Source: Novosphingobium sp. (lineage in GTDB: Bacteria; Pseudomonadota; Alphaproteobacteria; Sphingomonadales; Sphingomonadaceae). Taken from it: a stretch of 64,000 nt of DNA. The notes below the pieces were generated by a model. That model had not been told where the DNA came from. It searched no databases and saw only the letters and a program-made list of their open reading frames with translations. The position numbers and the translations under genes are program-made. Positions within the stretch are counted from its first letter, which is position 1. The number at the start of each line of letters is the position of its first letter. Below, piece by piece: positions 54,811 through 64,000 of this stretch. Where the stretch lies: the NCBI RefSeq assembly GCF_030696665.1, contig NZ_JAUYRV010000017.1, positions 1 to 64,000 of the forward strand, written 5' to 3'.

Positions 54811-55809
54811 ATGCACGAGCTTGCTTTTCCGCTGCTGGTCGGCCTGATCGCGCTGGCGCTGGCGTTCGACTTCCTCAACGGGTTGCACGATGCTGCCAAT
54901 TCCATCGCAACAGTGGTTTCCACGCGCCTGCTTTCACCGATGGCTGCAGTGCTGTTCGCCGCTGCGGGCAATTTCGCAGCCTACTGGCTGGTCGGGCTGC
55001 ACGTGGCCAATACCATCGGCAAAGGCATCATCGACAAGGACATGGTGACCCCGGCGGTGGTGTTCGGCGCGCTGATCGGGGCGATGTTCTGGAACATTGT
55101 CACGTGGCTCAAAGGCATTCCTTCATCGTCCAGCCATGCGCTGATCGGTGGGTTGCTGGGCGCGGGCGTCATGCACGGCGGGTTCGGCGTGATCGAATCC
55201 AAGAAGACCATCGAAACCTTCGTCGCGATCTTCATGTCGCCGATGATCGGCTTTGCGCTGGCCATGCTGTTCGTGCTGCTGACCAGTTGGATTTTCCGGG
55301 GCTTCATGCCGCGCAAGGCCGAAGGCGTGTTCAAGGGCATGCACCTGCTTTCGTCCGCTGCCTATTCGATCAGTCACGGCGGCAACGATGCGCAAAAGAC
55401 AATGGGCATCATCACTGTTCTGCTCTATTCCACCGGCTACCTGAAGGGTGAATTCCACATTCCCCAATGGGTTGTGCTGTCGTGCTATCTCGCCATCTCG
55501 CTGGGCACCATGTCGGGCGGGTGGAAGATCATCAAGACGATGGGCACCAAGATCACCCCGCTCAACCACCACACCGGCTTCTGCGCTTCGTCCGCAGGTT
55601 CCATTGTGGTGTTCGGGGCCAGTGCGATGGGCATTCCGGTATCGACCACCCACGCCATCACCGGCAGCGTGATCGGCACCGGCGCCGCGCGCAAGGCGAG
55701 CGCGGTGCGCTGGGGCGTGGCGCAGCGTGTGGTCATGGCGTGGTTCATTACCATCCCTGCCAGCGCAGGCGTCGGCGCGCTGTTCTACCTGCTGACCCGC
55801 CTGTTCTAA
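54811..55809 (+). CDS. Low-affinity inorganic phosphate transporter Pit
   Basis: The 332-residue protein has about ten membrane segments. The repeated PiT signatures are F-L-N-G-L-H-D-A-A-N-S near residue 22 and S-H-G-G-N-D-A-Q-K near 188, with S-S-S-H-A-L-I-G-G between. It carries metal-phosphate with protons. It forms an operon with the DUF47 regulator. Confidence 0.94.
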   Translation: MHELAFPLLVGLIALALAFDFLNGLHDAANSIATVVSTRLLSPMAAVLFAAAGNFAAYWLVGLHVANTIGKGIIDKDMVTPAVVFGALIGAMFWNIVTWLKGIPSSSSHALIGGLLGAGVMHGGFGVIESKKTIETFVAIFMSPMIGFALAMLFVLLTSWIFRGFMPRKAEGVFKGMHLLSSAAYSISHGGNDAQKTMGIITVLLYSTGYLKGEFHIPQWVVLSCYLAISLGTMSGGWKIIKTMGTKITPLNHHTGFCASSAGSIVVFGASAMGIPVSTTHAITGSVIGTGAARKASAVRWGVAQRVVMAWFITIPASAGVGALFYLLTRLF

Positions 55810-55810
55810 G

Positions 55811-56569
55811 TTACTTGCCGACCGTCAGAATGCTTTCCGGCGGTGAAGGCTTGCGGAACAGCGGCACGCGCTTGATCCACAGCTTCAGCGCTTCCCAATG
55901 GATGCCTGCCGTCACTTTGAGCGTCGCCAGCGGATAGGCGAATGCGGCGCGCAGCAGGTTGCGGTCCGTTAGATCGTCCCGCCGCGCGGTGTGGATCGCG
56001 GCAAGGATCGGTCCATCGCTGTCAGAAACGGTAATGCCGATGGCCAGCTTCTCCCGCGGAGGCAGCACGCGGAAGGCGTAATCCATCGCCATCGGCAGGA
56101 ACGGGGAAACGTGGAAGCGTTTGGGCGCGAACTGGTGCAGCGTCCGGGCGCTTGGCTTAGCTTCGATCACATAACTGTGCCGTTCGCCAAAAGTGTTCGA
56201 CACTTCATAGATCACCGCGCGCAAGGCCCCGTTCGCGCCGTGACAGAACCATGTGCTGAGCGGGTTGAAGGCATAGCCCAGCAGGCGCGGCATCGTCAGC
56301 AGACGGATTGGCCCGCCATCTGGTTCAATCCCTGCAGAGCGCAGCAGGCTTTCGGCGTGAGCGCGCAAGTTCTTGCCATCGCCGTAGTCGGCATCGTGAA
56401 AAGCGAAAAGATTGAAGCGGTTACGTGAGAATAGGCGGAGCCGGGAGGTCAGTTCATCAATGCGGTCAATGTCGATCAGCAGATGGAACACCCGGTAGCG
56501 AAGCACATGCTTGCGCGGTCGCAGTCGGCGGTGGAGAACGTGGCCGTGATAGAGCGCTTGCGGCTCCAT
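55811..56569 (-). CDS. DUF1365 protein
   Basis: The 252-residue protein of the DUF1365 family has H-R-R-L-R-P-R-K-H-V-L-R-Y near residue 15, G-Y-A-F-N-P-L-S-T-W-F-C near 92 and a lysine/histidine-rich middle. The start ATG overlaps the upstream gene stop by one base (TGATG). The family is nearly always beside an FAD oxidoreductase and a cyclopropane-synthase-like methyltransferase, as here, and is thought to act on membrane fatty acyl chains. Confidence 0.9.
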   Translation of the reverse strand: MEPQALYHGHVLHRRLRPRKHVLRYRVFHLLIDIDRIDELTSRLRLFSRNRFNLFAFHDADYGDGKNLRAHAESLLRSAGIEPDGGPIRLLTMPRLLGYAFNPLSTWFCHGANGALRAVIYEVSNTFGERHSYVIEAKPSARTLHQFAPKRFHVSPFLPMAMDYAFRVLPPREKLAIGITVSDSDGPILAAIHTARRDDLTDRNLLRAAFAYPLATLKVTAGIHWEALKLWIKRVPLFRKPSPPESILTVGK

Positions 56570-57903
56570 CACGCGGGTTCCAGCACCTGCGCTTGATGCG
56601 TCACATGGATGCGGCTGGACTCGTTCTCGACCTCCCAAGGTCTGCGGACACCACCCAGTTGCTCGGCCACGGCAAGGCCGGATTGAAGGCCATCTTCATG
56701 AAATCCTGCGCCAAACCACGCACCGCAGAACCATGTATTACGCCGTCCCTGAAGTGCCCACAACCGGCCCTGAGCTGCACCTGCATGCGCATCGAACACC
56801 GGATGATGATATGTTTCGCGCCTGTAAATGCGCGCGGGATCAGGTTCGACCAGTGGGTTCAGCGTCACGAACAGATCGCGCGTTGGGGGCAGGTGTTGGA
56901 GCCGGTTCATCCAGTAGGTGACCGATAGCTGATGCTCGTCCGTCCCTCTTTCCGCCGCATAGTTCCACGCCGACCAAACCTTGCGCCGCTGGGGCATGAG
57001 CGCGGGATCACTATGCAGCACTGCCTCGTTCCGGCGGTAGGGGAATGCGCCCAGCAGGCGGGTTTCCATTGCATCGGGATCAGCCAGCATCCTCAGCGCC
57101 TGATCGGCGTGGGTGGCGATGACCGCGTGATCGAACCGCTCCCAACCATTTCCGGCATTGATTTCAACACTATGTGGCAAGCGGCGCACCTGGTTGACCG
57201 GTGAGGATAGCCGAATTCTGTCGGCAAAGGGCGCGCTGATTCGCTTCACATACTCCCGGCTGCCACCCTGAACCGTGCGCCAGCGCGGGCGTTCGCGGAA
57301 TTGCAGCAGGCCGTGGTTTTCGAAAAAGCGGATGAAGGCGGCGGCGGGGTGGTGGGGAATGTCCTTGACCGGCGTGGACCAGATCGCCGCAGCCATCGGA
57401 TAAAGGTGGTCATCCCGAAACGCCGCGCCGCAGCCAAGGCCATCGAGATAATCGCCCAACCCAAGCTGGCCCAGTTCCGGCAGGTCGCGCGGTGCCGATT
57501 TGTAGAACCGCGCGACATCGCGCAGCATAGACCAGAAGCGCGGGGATACCAGATTGCGCCGCTGCGCAAACAGCCCGCGCAAGTCCCCGGAATACTCCAG
57601 TTTTCCGCGATCAAGCGAGACGGCAAAGCTCATGATCGTCTCGCGCGTCGGCACATCGAGATGGTGCAGCAGCGCGGTGAGGTTCGGGTATGTGCGTTCG
57701 TTGTAGACAATGAACCCGGTATCCACCGGCACGCCGTCGGCCATAACCGTATTGCTGTGCCCGCCCAGCCTGCCGTCCGCTTCAAACAGAGTGACACGGT
57801 GCCGCTTTGACAGCAGCCACGCCGCCGAAAGACCCGAAATCCCGCTGCCGATTACAGCAATATCCAGCGCGCGCGCATCGCAAACCAAAACACAGTCCCC
57901 CAA
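56569..57903 (-). CDS. FAD-dependent oxidoreductase (amine-oxidase fold)
   Basis: The 444-residue flavoprotein has the dinucleotide motif I-A-V-I-G-S-G-I-S-G-L-S-A-A near residue 15 and E-A-D-G-R-L-G-G-H-S-N-T near 40. It belongs to the desaturase-like amine-oxidase group found with DUF1365. The start is uncertain: the first codon is TTG with no clear ribosome binding site. In Rhodobacter-type furan fatty acid pathways a related enzyme desaturates phospholipid acyl chains. That role here is inference. Confidence 0.88.
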   Translation of the reverse strand: MGDCVLVCDARALDIAVIGSGISGLSAAWLLSKRHRVTLFEADGRLGGHSNTVMADGVPVDTGFIVYNERTYPNLTALLHHLDVPTRETIMSFAVSLDRGKLEYSGDLRGLFAQRRNLVSPRFWSMLRDVARFYKSAPRDLPELGQLGLGDYLDGLGCGAAFRDDHLYPMAAAIWSTPVKDIPHHPAAAFIRFFENHGLLQFRERPRWRTVQGGSREYVKRISAPFADRIRLSSPVNQVRRLPHSVEINAGNGWERFDHAVIATHADQALRMLADPDAMETRLLGAFPYRRNEAVLHSDPALMPQRRKVWSAWNYAAERGTDEHQLSVTYWMNRLQHLPPTRDLFVTLNPLVEPDPARIYRRETYHHPVFDAHAGAAQGRLWALQGRRNTWFCGAWFGAGFHEDGLQSGLAVAEQLGGVRRPWEVENESSRIHVTHQAQVLEPA

Positions 57904-58011
57904 AGGCCCGCCACGGAATCCGTTACGTCCTTACCCGTCCCTCGATTGTTATAGAGCGTTCCCGTGGTGACAGGTTGACACAACTCACACCTCGGTGGCT
58001 AGCTTACCTTT

Positions 58012-59037
58012 GTGAGTTTTCTTGCCCCCGCCATCGCGCTGGTTGAGCGCCTACCGCTGCCCGATGCGCTGACGCGCGCGGGCGTGACATTCATGTGCGA
58101 TCAGCGCCGCCGTGCGATCGATCGGGCACAGCCGGACGATGCCGCGTTTGCCGCATGGATGGCGCAGCGTCCGGTGGCCGAACATACCGACGCCGCCAAT
58201 GCACAGCACTATGAACTGCCGCCGCGCTTTTTTGAACTGAGCCTTGGTCCCAACGCCAAGTATTCGTGCTGCCTCTATCCCACCGGACGCGAAACGCTGG
58301 AGCAGGCCGAGCGCGCCGCGCTGGCGGCAACGGTTGAGCATGCAGCGCTGGCCGATGGGCAGGACATTCTCGAACTTGGGTGCGGCTGGGGATCGCTAAG
58401 CCTTTATATGGCAGCCCAATTCCCGAATGCGCGGATCACTGCGGTGTCCAATTCGCAGCCGCAAGGCGAACACATCCGCGCGCGGGCGGCAGAGCGGGGT
58501 CTTGGTAATCTGACCGTGCTGACGGCAGACATGAACCATTTTCGCGCCCAAGGACAATTTGACCGCGTCGTCTCGGTCGAGATGTTCGAACACATGGCCA
58601 ACTGGCGCGAATTGCTTGGCCGTGTGCGCGGCTGGCTGCGGCCTGAAGGGCGGTTGTTCCTCCACGTGTTCAGCCACGAACGCTATCCTTACAGCTTTGA
58701 TATTTCAGACAAATCCAGCTGGATTGCGCAATACTTCTTCACCGGCGGCATTATGCCAAGCCGCGGACTGATCTGGCAATTCGGCGATCTTTTCGAACTG
58801 GAAGACCAGTGGCGCTGGGGCGGCACGCATTATGAGAAGACGGCGCTGGATTGGCTGGCACTGTTCGATTCGCGTGCCGACGAGATCGAGCCAGTGCTGC
58901 GCGCGGTTTATGGCCGCGATACCGCGCTGTGGATGCGGCGCTGGCGGTTGTTCTACCTCGCCACGGCGGGCCTGTTCGGCAACAGCGGTGGGAGCGAATG
59001 GGGCGTCAGCCACTGGCGGTTGAAGCCCGTCCGGTAG
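58012..59037 (+). CDS. CFA-synthase-like SAM methyltransferase
   Basis: The 341-residue class I methyltransferase has the SAM motif L-E-L-G-C-G-W-G-S-L near residue 120 and the CFA segments Y-S-C-C-L-Y-P near 83 and F-I/V-H-V-F-S-H near 218. It starts at GTG only about seven bases after a possible -10 box (TTGACA at 57975-57980), so the mRNA could be leaderless. It is divergent from the FAD oxidoreductase and DUF1365 genes, together a lipid-modifying set. Confidence 0.9.
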   Translation: MSFLAPAIALVERLPLPDALTRAGVTFMCDQRRRAIDRAQPDDAAFAAWMAQRPVAEHTDAANAQHYELPPRFFELSLGPNAKYSCCLYPTGRETLEQAERAALAATVEHAALADGQDILELGCGWGSLSLYMAAQFPNARITAVSNSQPQGEHIRARAAERGLGNLTVLTADMNHFRAQGQFDRVVSVEMFEHMANWRELLGRVRGWLRPEGRLFLHVFSHERYPYSFDISDKSSWIAQYFFTGGIMPSRGLIWQFGDLFELEDQWRWGGTHYEKTALDWLALFDSRADEIEPVLRAVYGRDTALWMRRWRLFYLATAGLFGNSGGSEWGVSHWRLKPVR

Positions 59038-59041
59038 GCCT

Positions 59042-59608
59042 TCAGCCCTGCGGCATGGTTCCGGGTCTTACATAGGGAAAGAGGTGCGCGACGTAATCTG
59101 CCTTGCCAAGGTCAACGCCGTGCGCGCGCAATATCGCATAGGCGGTCATCACGTGGAAATAGAACTGCCCGATGGCCCAATCCCGCGCATATTGTTCAGC
59201 GGTGAAATCGAAGATGATGCCCATAGGCAACTGGTGCGCAATCGGCCTTTCGGGATCATCCTGACCAGATATCTGCGGCACTGACCGCACGACCATGAGG
59301 GTTTCGTCAATCCGGGCCTTGGCATCGGCGATCGTGCCGGGATGTTCAACTGCGTTGCGCCCTTCTTCCAGCAGCGCCGCGACCGAGGGCGGGAAGTCTT
59401 TGCCAGCCAGCCGAAACATGCCTTCCTGGGCCTGCGCACACGCAAAGCGAATCTGCGTGGACAGCGGAAACATATCTGGCGCAAGCCGCGCCGATAGCAG
59501 TGCGCCCGCTTCACCGGGCGGCAGTTGCGCTTCCGCTTTGCCAAGCCACTGTGAAAGCGCGCCGAGCATCTGCAGATAGGTGGGGGCAAGAAGGCTGGTG
59601 GGCGTCAT
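59042..59608 (-). CDS. DUF1993 family protein
   Basis: The 188-residue all-helical protein of the DUF1993 family starts L-A-P-T-Y-L-Q-M-L-G-A-L and ends with F-Y-F-H-V-M-T-A-Y-A-I-L-R-A-H-G-V-D-L-G-K. The fold resembles DinB-like four-helix bundles. Metal-binding residues cannot be assigned. It converges on the methyltransferase gene with four bases between stops. Function is unknown. Confidence 0.85.
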   Translation of the reverse strand: MTPTSLLAPTYLQMLGALSQWLGKAEAQLPPGEAGALLSARLAPDMFPLSTQIRFACAQAQEGMFRLAGKDFPPSVAALLEEGRNAVEHPGTIADAKARIDETLMVVRSVPQISGQDDPERPIAHQLPMGIIFDFTAEQYARDWAIGQFYFHVMTAYAILRAHGVDLGKADYVAHLFPYVRPGTMPQG

Positions 59609-59613
59609 GCGCG

Positions 59614-61005
59614 TCAGCCCTCAATCACGCCATAGAGATCGTGCGCGTCCGCATCCTCGACCAGCACCTGCGCAAAATCGCCGGGCTGCAGGTCCGCAGG
59701 CACGTTGCGCAGATAGACCGCACCGTCGATTTCGGGGGCATCGGCCTGCGAGCGCGCGGTGGCACCGATATCGCCGTCTTCGTCAGGCTCGCCCACTTCG
59801 TCGATGATAACCTTGATCGTGCGACCGATTTTGGCGGTGAGCCGGGCAGCGCTGATCGCTTCGGTCTTTTCCATCAGGCGGGCGTAACGCTCTTCCTTGA
59901 TGTGTTCCGGCACCGGGTTGGGCAAATCGTTTGCCGCTGCACCCGCCACGGGTTCGAAACGGAAGGCACCGACGCGATCAAGCTGGGCTTCTTCCAGCCA
60001 TTCCAGAAGGTATTCGAAGTCCGCCTCAGTCTCGCCGGGGAAGCCGACGACGAAGCTGGAGCGGATGGTCAGGTCCGGGCAGATTTCGCGCCACGACTTG
60101 ATCCGGTCGAGCACTTTGGCCTCGTTTGCCGGGCGCTTCATGGCGCGCAGCACGCTGGGGCTGGCGTGTTGGAACGGGATGTCGAGGTAGGGCGTGACCA
60201 GCCCTTCAGCCATCAGCGGGATCACCGCATCGACATGGGGGTAGGGGTAGACATAGTGCAGGCGCACCCACGGCGTATCGCCTTCCGGCGTGCGCAATTG
60301 GCCGAGTTCGCGCGCAAGGTCGGTCATGTGAGTGCGCACGGGGCGGCCCTTCCACATGCGTTCTTCATGCCGCACGTCCACGCCATAGGCCGACGTGTCC
60401 TGGCTGATGACCAGCAGTTCCTTGGTGCCTGCGGCGACCAGCTTTTCCGCTTCGCGCAGCACGGCATCGATACGGCGGCTGGCGAGTTTTCCGCGCAGGC
60501 TGGGGATGATGCAGAAGGCGCAGGCGTGGTTGCAGCCTTCGGAAATCTTGAGATAGCCGTAGTGGCGCGGGGTGAGCTTTACGTCACCGGGCTCGGCCTG
60601 CGGAATCAGGTCGACATACGGTCCCATGCTGGGCGGTGCGGCCTCATGCACGGCCTCGACCACCGCTTCATACTGGTGCGCGCCGGTAACGGCGAGGACT
60701 TGCGGGAACTTCGCGCGGATCACATCCGCTTCGTTGCCCATGCAGCCGGTTACGATCACGCGGCCATTCTCGGCAATCGCCTCGCCAATCGCGGCGAGGC
60801 TTTCCTCCTTGGCAGAATCGAGGAAGCCGCACGTGTTGACCAGCACGACGTCGGCGCCCGCATAATCCGCGCTCATCGCATAGCCATCGGCGCGCAGCCT
60901 CGTGAGGATGCGTTCAGAATCGACCAGCGCTTTGGGACAGCCAAGGCTGACCATGCCGATTTTGGGGGCTTCAGGAAGGACGATGGGGGGAGTGAGGCTT
61001 GCCAT
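59614..61005 (-). CDS. rimO: RimO, ribosomal protein S12 methylthiotransferase
   Basis: The protein is about 463 residues. It has an N-terminal MTTase domain ([14 protein letters not shown]), a radical SAM domain with the C-x-x-x-C-x-x-C motif in G-C-N-H-A-C-A-F-C near residue 155, and a C-terminal TRAM domain. It adds a methylthio group to Asp89 of S12. ATG 61005 or 61020 may be the start. Six bases separate it from the DUF1993 gene. Confidence 0.95.
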   Translation of the reverse strand: MASLTPPIVLPEAPKIGMVSLGCPKALVDSERILTRLRADGYAMSADYAGADVVLVNTCGFLDSAKEESLAAIGEAIAENGRVIVTGCMGNEADVIRAKFPQVLAVTGAHQYEAVVEAVHEAAPPSMGPYVDLIPQAEPGDVKLTPRHYGYLKISEGCNHACAFCIIPSLRGKLASRRIDAVLREAEKLVAAGTKELLVISQDTSAYGVDVRHEERMWKGRPVRTHMTDLARELGQLRTPEGDTPWVRLHYVYPYPHVDAVIPLMAEGLVTPYLDIPFQHASPSVLRAMKRPANEAKVLDRIKSWREICPDLTIRSSFVVGFPGETEADFEYLLEWLEEAQLDRVGAFRFEPVAGAAANDLPNPVPEHIKEERYARLMEKTEAISAARLTAKIGRTIKVIIDEVGEPDEDGDIGATARSQADAPEIDGAVYLRNVPADLQPGDFAQVLVEDADAHDLYGVIEG

Positions 61006-61149
61006 TATGGCGCGGCCCATAAGCTAAAATGCACGGCACGTCACGTCCGGGTGTCAACTCCGGTCCATCATGGTGTTGCATGGCGTTGCAATGCACGTTT
61101 GCGGCGCGTAGCATGGCTGCCCAGCGGGGGCTTGGAAAAGAAGGAAAAA

Positions 61150-61557
61150 ATGGGCCAAGTCAACTGGATGGCTGTCATCCTGGCAACGTTTGCCGCGCTC
61201 GCGGTATCAGCCTTATGGTACGGGCCAGTGTTTGGGCGTGCGCGGCTGGAAGAGGTGGGGCCGGGCAAGCTGGGCATTCGCCGCTCGCCTGCACGCACCA
61301 CGGCGTTATCGGCGGCGTTGCTGTTCATTTCTGCCACGATGATGGGTCATATGTTCGCCCGCGTCGGCGCGGCAACGCTGGACGTGAAGTGGTGGCTTTA
61401 CTTCATGATGTCGGGCGGGTTGGCCATCGCTTTTGTCGTCCCCTCGCTGTGGATCAGCTATTCGCAGCAGCGCATCAGCACGCGGCTGGCGCTGATTGAC
61501 GGCGGGTTCTGGCTGGTTGCCTATCTCTCGATGGGGCTGGCGTTCATGCTGGCGTAG
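61150..61557 (+). CDS. DUF1761 membrane protein
   Basis: The 135-residue protein has four membrane segments. It starts V-N-W-M-A-V-I-L-A-T-F-A-A-L and has the DUF1761 W-Y-G-P-V-F-G motif near residue 24. The ribosome binding site AAGAAGGAAA precedes the ATG. Its 3' end overlaps the convergent potassium channel gene by 14 bases. Function is unknown. Confidence 0.85.
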   Translation: MGQVNWMAVILATFAALAVSALWYGPVFGRARLEEVGPGKLGIRRSPARTTALSAALLFISATMMGHMFARVGAATLDVKWWLYFMMSGGLAIAFVVPSLWISYSQQRISTRLALIDGGFWLVAYLSMGLAFMLA

Positions 61558-62581
61558 GCGTGATTTCCACGATCACGTCGCCCGCTTTCAGTTCGGCAGC
61601 GGCAGGTTCCCAAAAGCCGATTGTTCCCCCATCGCGATAGATGCGAAGGCCACGTCCGCTGGACAGGGCGGACAGCGATTTGCCCACTTCTGCGGCGGTA
61701 ACCGTGCGCTCAACCAGCTGCACACGGCCTTCGATAGAGGCGAGGTCCGTGATGTAATCTGCCACATGCGTTCCGTGGGCCGATCCCGCCATGAGCAGGC
61801 CGGTAAAGCGCACCGGGTTTATCACGGTAGACGCGCCCGCCTGCCGCGCGAGGCCTTCGTTGTCCGCCGCGCGCACGACCGTGCTGATCGGCACGCCGGG
61901 CGCAATATGCCGCGCGGTCAGCGTGATCAGAATGGAAGTGTCGTCGCGCCCAGCGGAAACAAGGATGGCGCTGGCCTTGTCGACATTCACATCCAGCAGC
62001 GTGGCATCGCGCGTGGCATCGCCCGCCATCACATTGCAGCCGAGCCGCGACGCGGCTTCGAGGCGCGCTTCGCTGGGATCGATCACCACGATGCATTCCG
62101 GCGAGGTGCCGCGCGCGATCAGTTCTGCCACCGCCTCTGATCCCGATACGCCAAAGCCAAGGACGATGATGTGGTTGGTGAGGTTCTTCTGGATCTGCGC
62201 CATGCGAAACCTTTCCCAGCTGCGCTTGATGATGAAATTGTAGGCCGTGCCGACGAAGATGAAGAGCACCGCAATGCGGATGGGCGTAACGATCACCGCC
62301 TCGATCAGGCGCGAACGGTCGCTTACCGGGGCAATGTCGCCAAAGCCGGTGGTGGTAATCGAGATCATCGTGAAATAAACGACATCGAGGAAGCTGATCT
62401 GGCCGTCGTGCGTGTCTTTCAGCCCCGCCCGGTCGATCCAGTGAACCAGCACCACGATGGCGACCAGCCCGAATGCCGCGCCAAGCCTTAGGCCAAGATC
62501 AGCCCACACCGGGACTTTCAGTGCGCGCCGCAGAACGTGGCCGGGTTTGCGTCCACCGCGCCGCAGGAGATGCAGGTCCAT
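61544..62581 (-). CDS. Potassium channel with RCK/TrkA domains
   Basis: The 345-residue protein has two membrane segments flanking a pore loop with T-T-T-G-F-G-D near residue 77. A cytoplasmic NAD-binding RCK domain (I-I-V-L-G-F-G-V-S-G near 140) and a TrkA-C domain at the end follow. The selectivity filter is T-G-F-G-D, as in ion channels of the MthK/Kch type. The start at 62581 is set by the transmembrane region; upstream codons run into the next gene. Confidence 0.92.
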   Translation of the reverse strand: MDLHLLRRGGRKPGHVLRRALKVPVWADLGLRLGAAFGLVAIVVLVHWIDRAGLKDTHDGQISFLDVVYFTMISITTTGFGDIAPVSDRSRLIEAVIVTPIRIAVLFIFVGTAYNFIIKRSWERFRMAQIQKNLTNHIIVLGFGVSGSEAVAELIARGTSPECIVVIDPSEARLEAASRLGCNVMAGDATRDATLLDVNVDKASAILVSAGRDDTSILITLTARHIAPGVPISTVVRAADNEGLARQAGASTVINPVRFTGLLMAGSAHGTHVADYITDLASIEGRVQLVERTVTAAEVGKSLSALSSGRGLRIYRDGGTIGFWEPAAAELKAGDVIVEITPTPA

Positions 62582-62585
62582 CGCT

Positions 62586-64000
<1,415 letters not shown>

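Noticed and set aside
59500..61149. Plus-strand extension of the DUF1761 gene of about 550 codons
   Set aside because: It lies antisense to rimO; the real start with a ribosome binding site is at 61150.

Overview
The window looks like chromosomal DNA of a sphingomonad (Alphaproteobacteria, Sphingomonadales), most likely a Novosphingobium. The evidence is high GC with strong third-position bias, a set of core genes in alphaproteobacterial form (NDUFA12, DUF2155, tRNA-Trp-secE-nusG-rplK-rplA), and proteins that match, residue for residue at catalytic positions, the LigW 5-carboxyvanillate decarboxylase and the NOV1 stilbene-cleaving oxygenase known from N. aromaticivorans. The species is inference.

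Region 1 (1-7740) is the right-hand part of an integrative element of lower GC than the rest. It is inserted at the 3' end of a tRNA-Ser(GCU) gene and carries a large serine recombinase next to that tRNA. Further left are a type IV coupling ATPase with two overlapping partner genes, a promoter with a perfect 13-bp inverted repeat and a possible small RNA, a DUF3883 nuclease-like protein, a PLD-like protein on the opposite strand, and a 405-bp noncoding stretch packed with hairpins. The left end of the element is outside the window.

Region 2 (7834-12133) has a DUF1134/EipA-like periplasmic protein, an aromatic/aspartate aminotransferase with a structured leader that pairs with its ribosome binding site, and two overlapping short-chain dehydrogenases.

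Region 3 (about 10.3-25.9 kb) is a catabolic cluster for lignin-derived biaryls or stilbenes. It holds short-chain dehydrogenases, three MFS transporters, an NTF2/SnoaL-like protein, an aldehyde dehydrogenase, LigW, a zinc alcohol dehydrogenase, the NOV1-type oxygenase, a MarR regulator, a dipeptidase and a VOC protein. Three 21-bp ATTGT-N11-ACAAT sites lie upstream of three of its transcription units, one of them in the MarR/NOV1 divergent promoter. The proposed flow is: side-chain processing to a stilbene, cleavage by NOV1, aldehyde oxidation, then LigW making vanillate.

Region 4 (27.5-36.6 kb) is the propionyl-CoA to succinyl-CoA pathway: pccB, a thiolase, methylmalonyl-CoA epimerase, methylmalonyl-CoA mutase and pccA, with a divergent PccR-type regulator and TTTGCAAA-like half-sites between. 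A nested palindromic repeat occurs inside and after this operon and also after ligW.

Region 5 (36.8-64 kb) is mostly housekeeping and accessory metabolism: a GlcD-like FAD oxidase, cytochrome c, an alkylsulfatase-type hydrolase, a fatty acyl-AMP ligase, recX, DUF192, NDUFA12, DUF2155, aat, tRNA-Trp, secE-nusG, rplKA, a peptidylprolyl isomerase, a CinA-like protein, a Baeyer-Villiger monooxygenase, corA, a DUF47-Pit phosphate system, a lipid-modification trio (FAD oxidoreductase, DUF1365, CFA-like methyltransferase), rimO, a potassium channel, a NlpD-like LysM protein with a degenerate peptidase domain, and the 3' part of serS.
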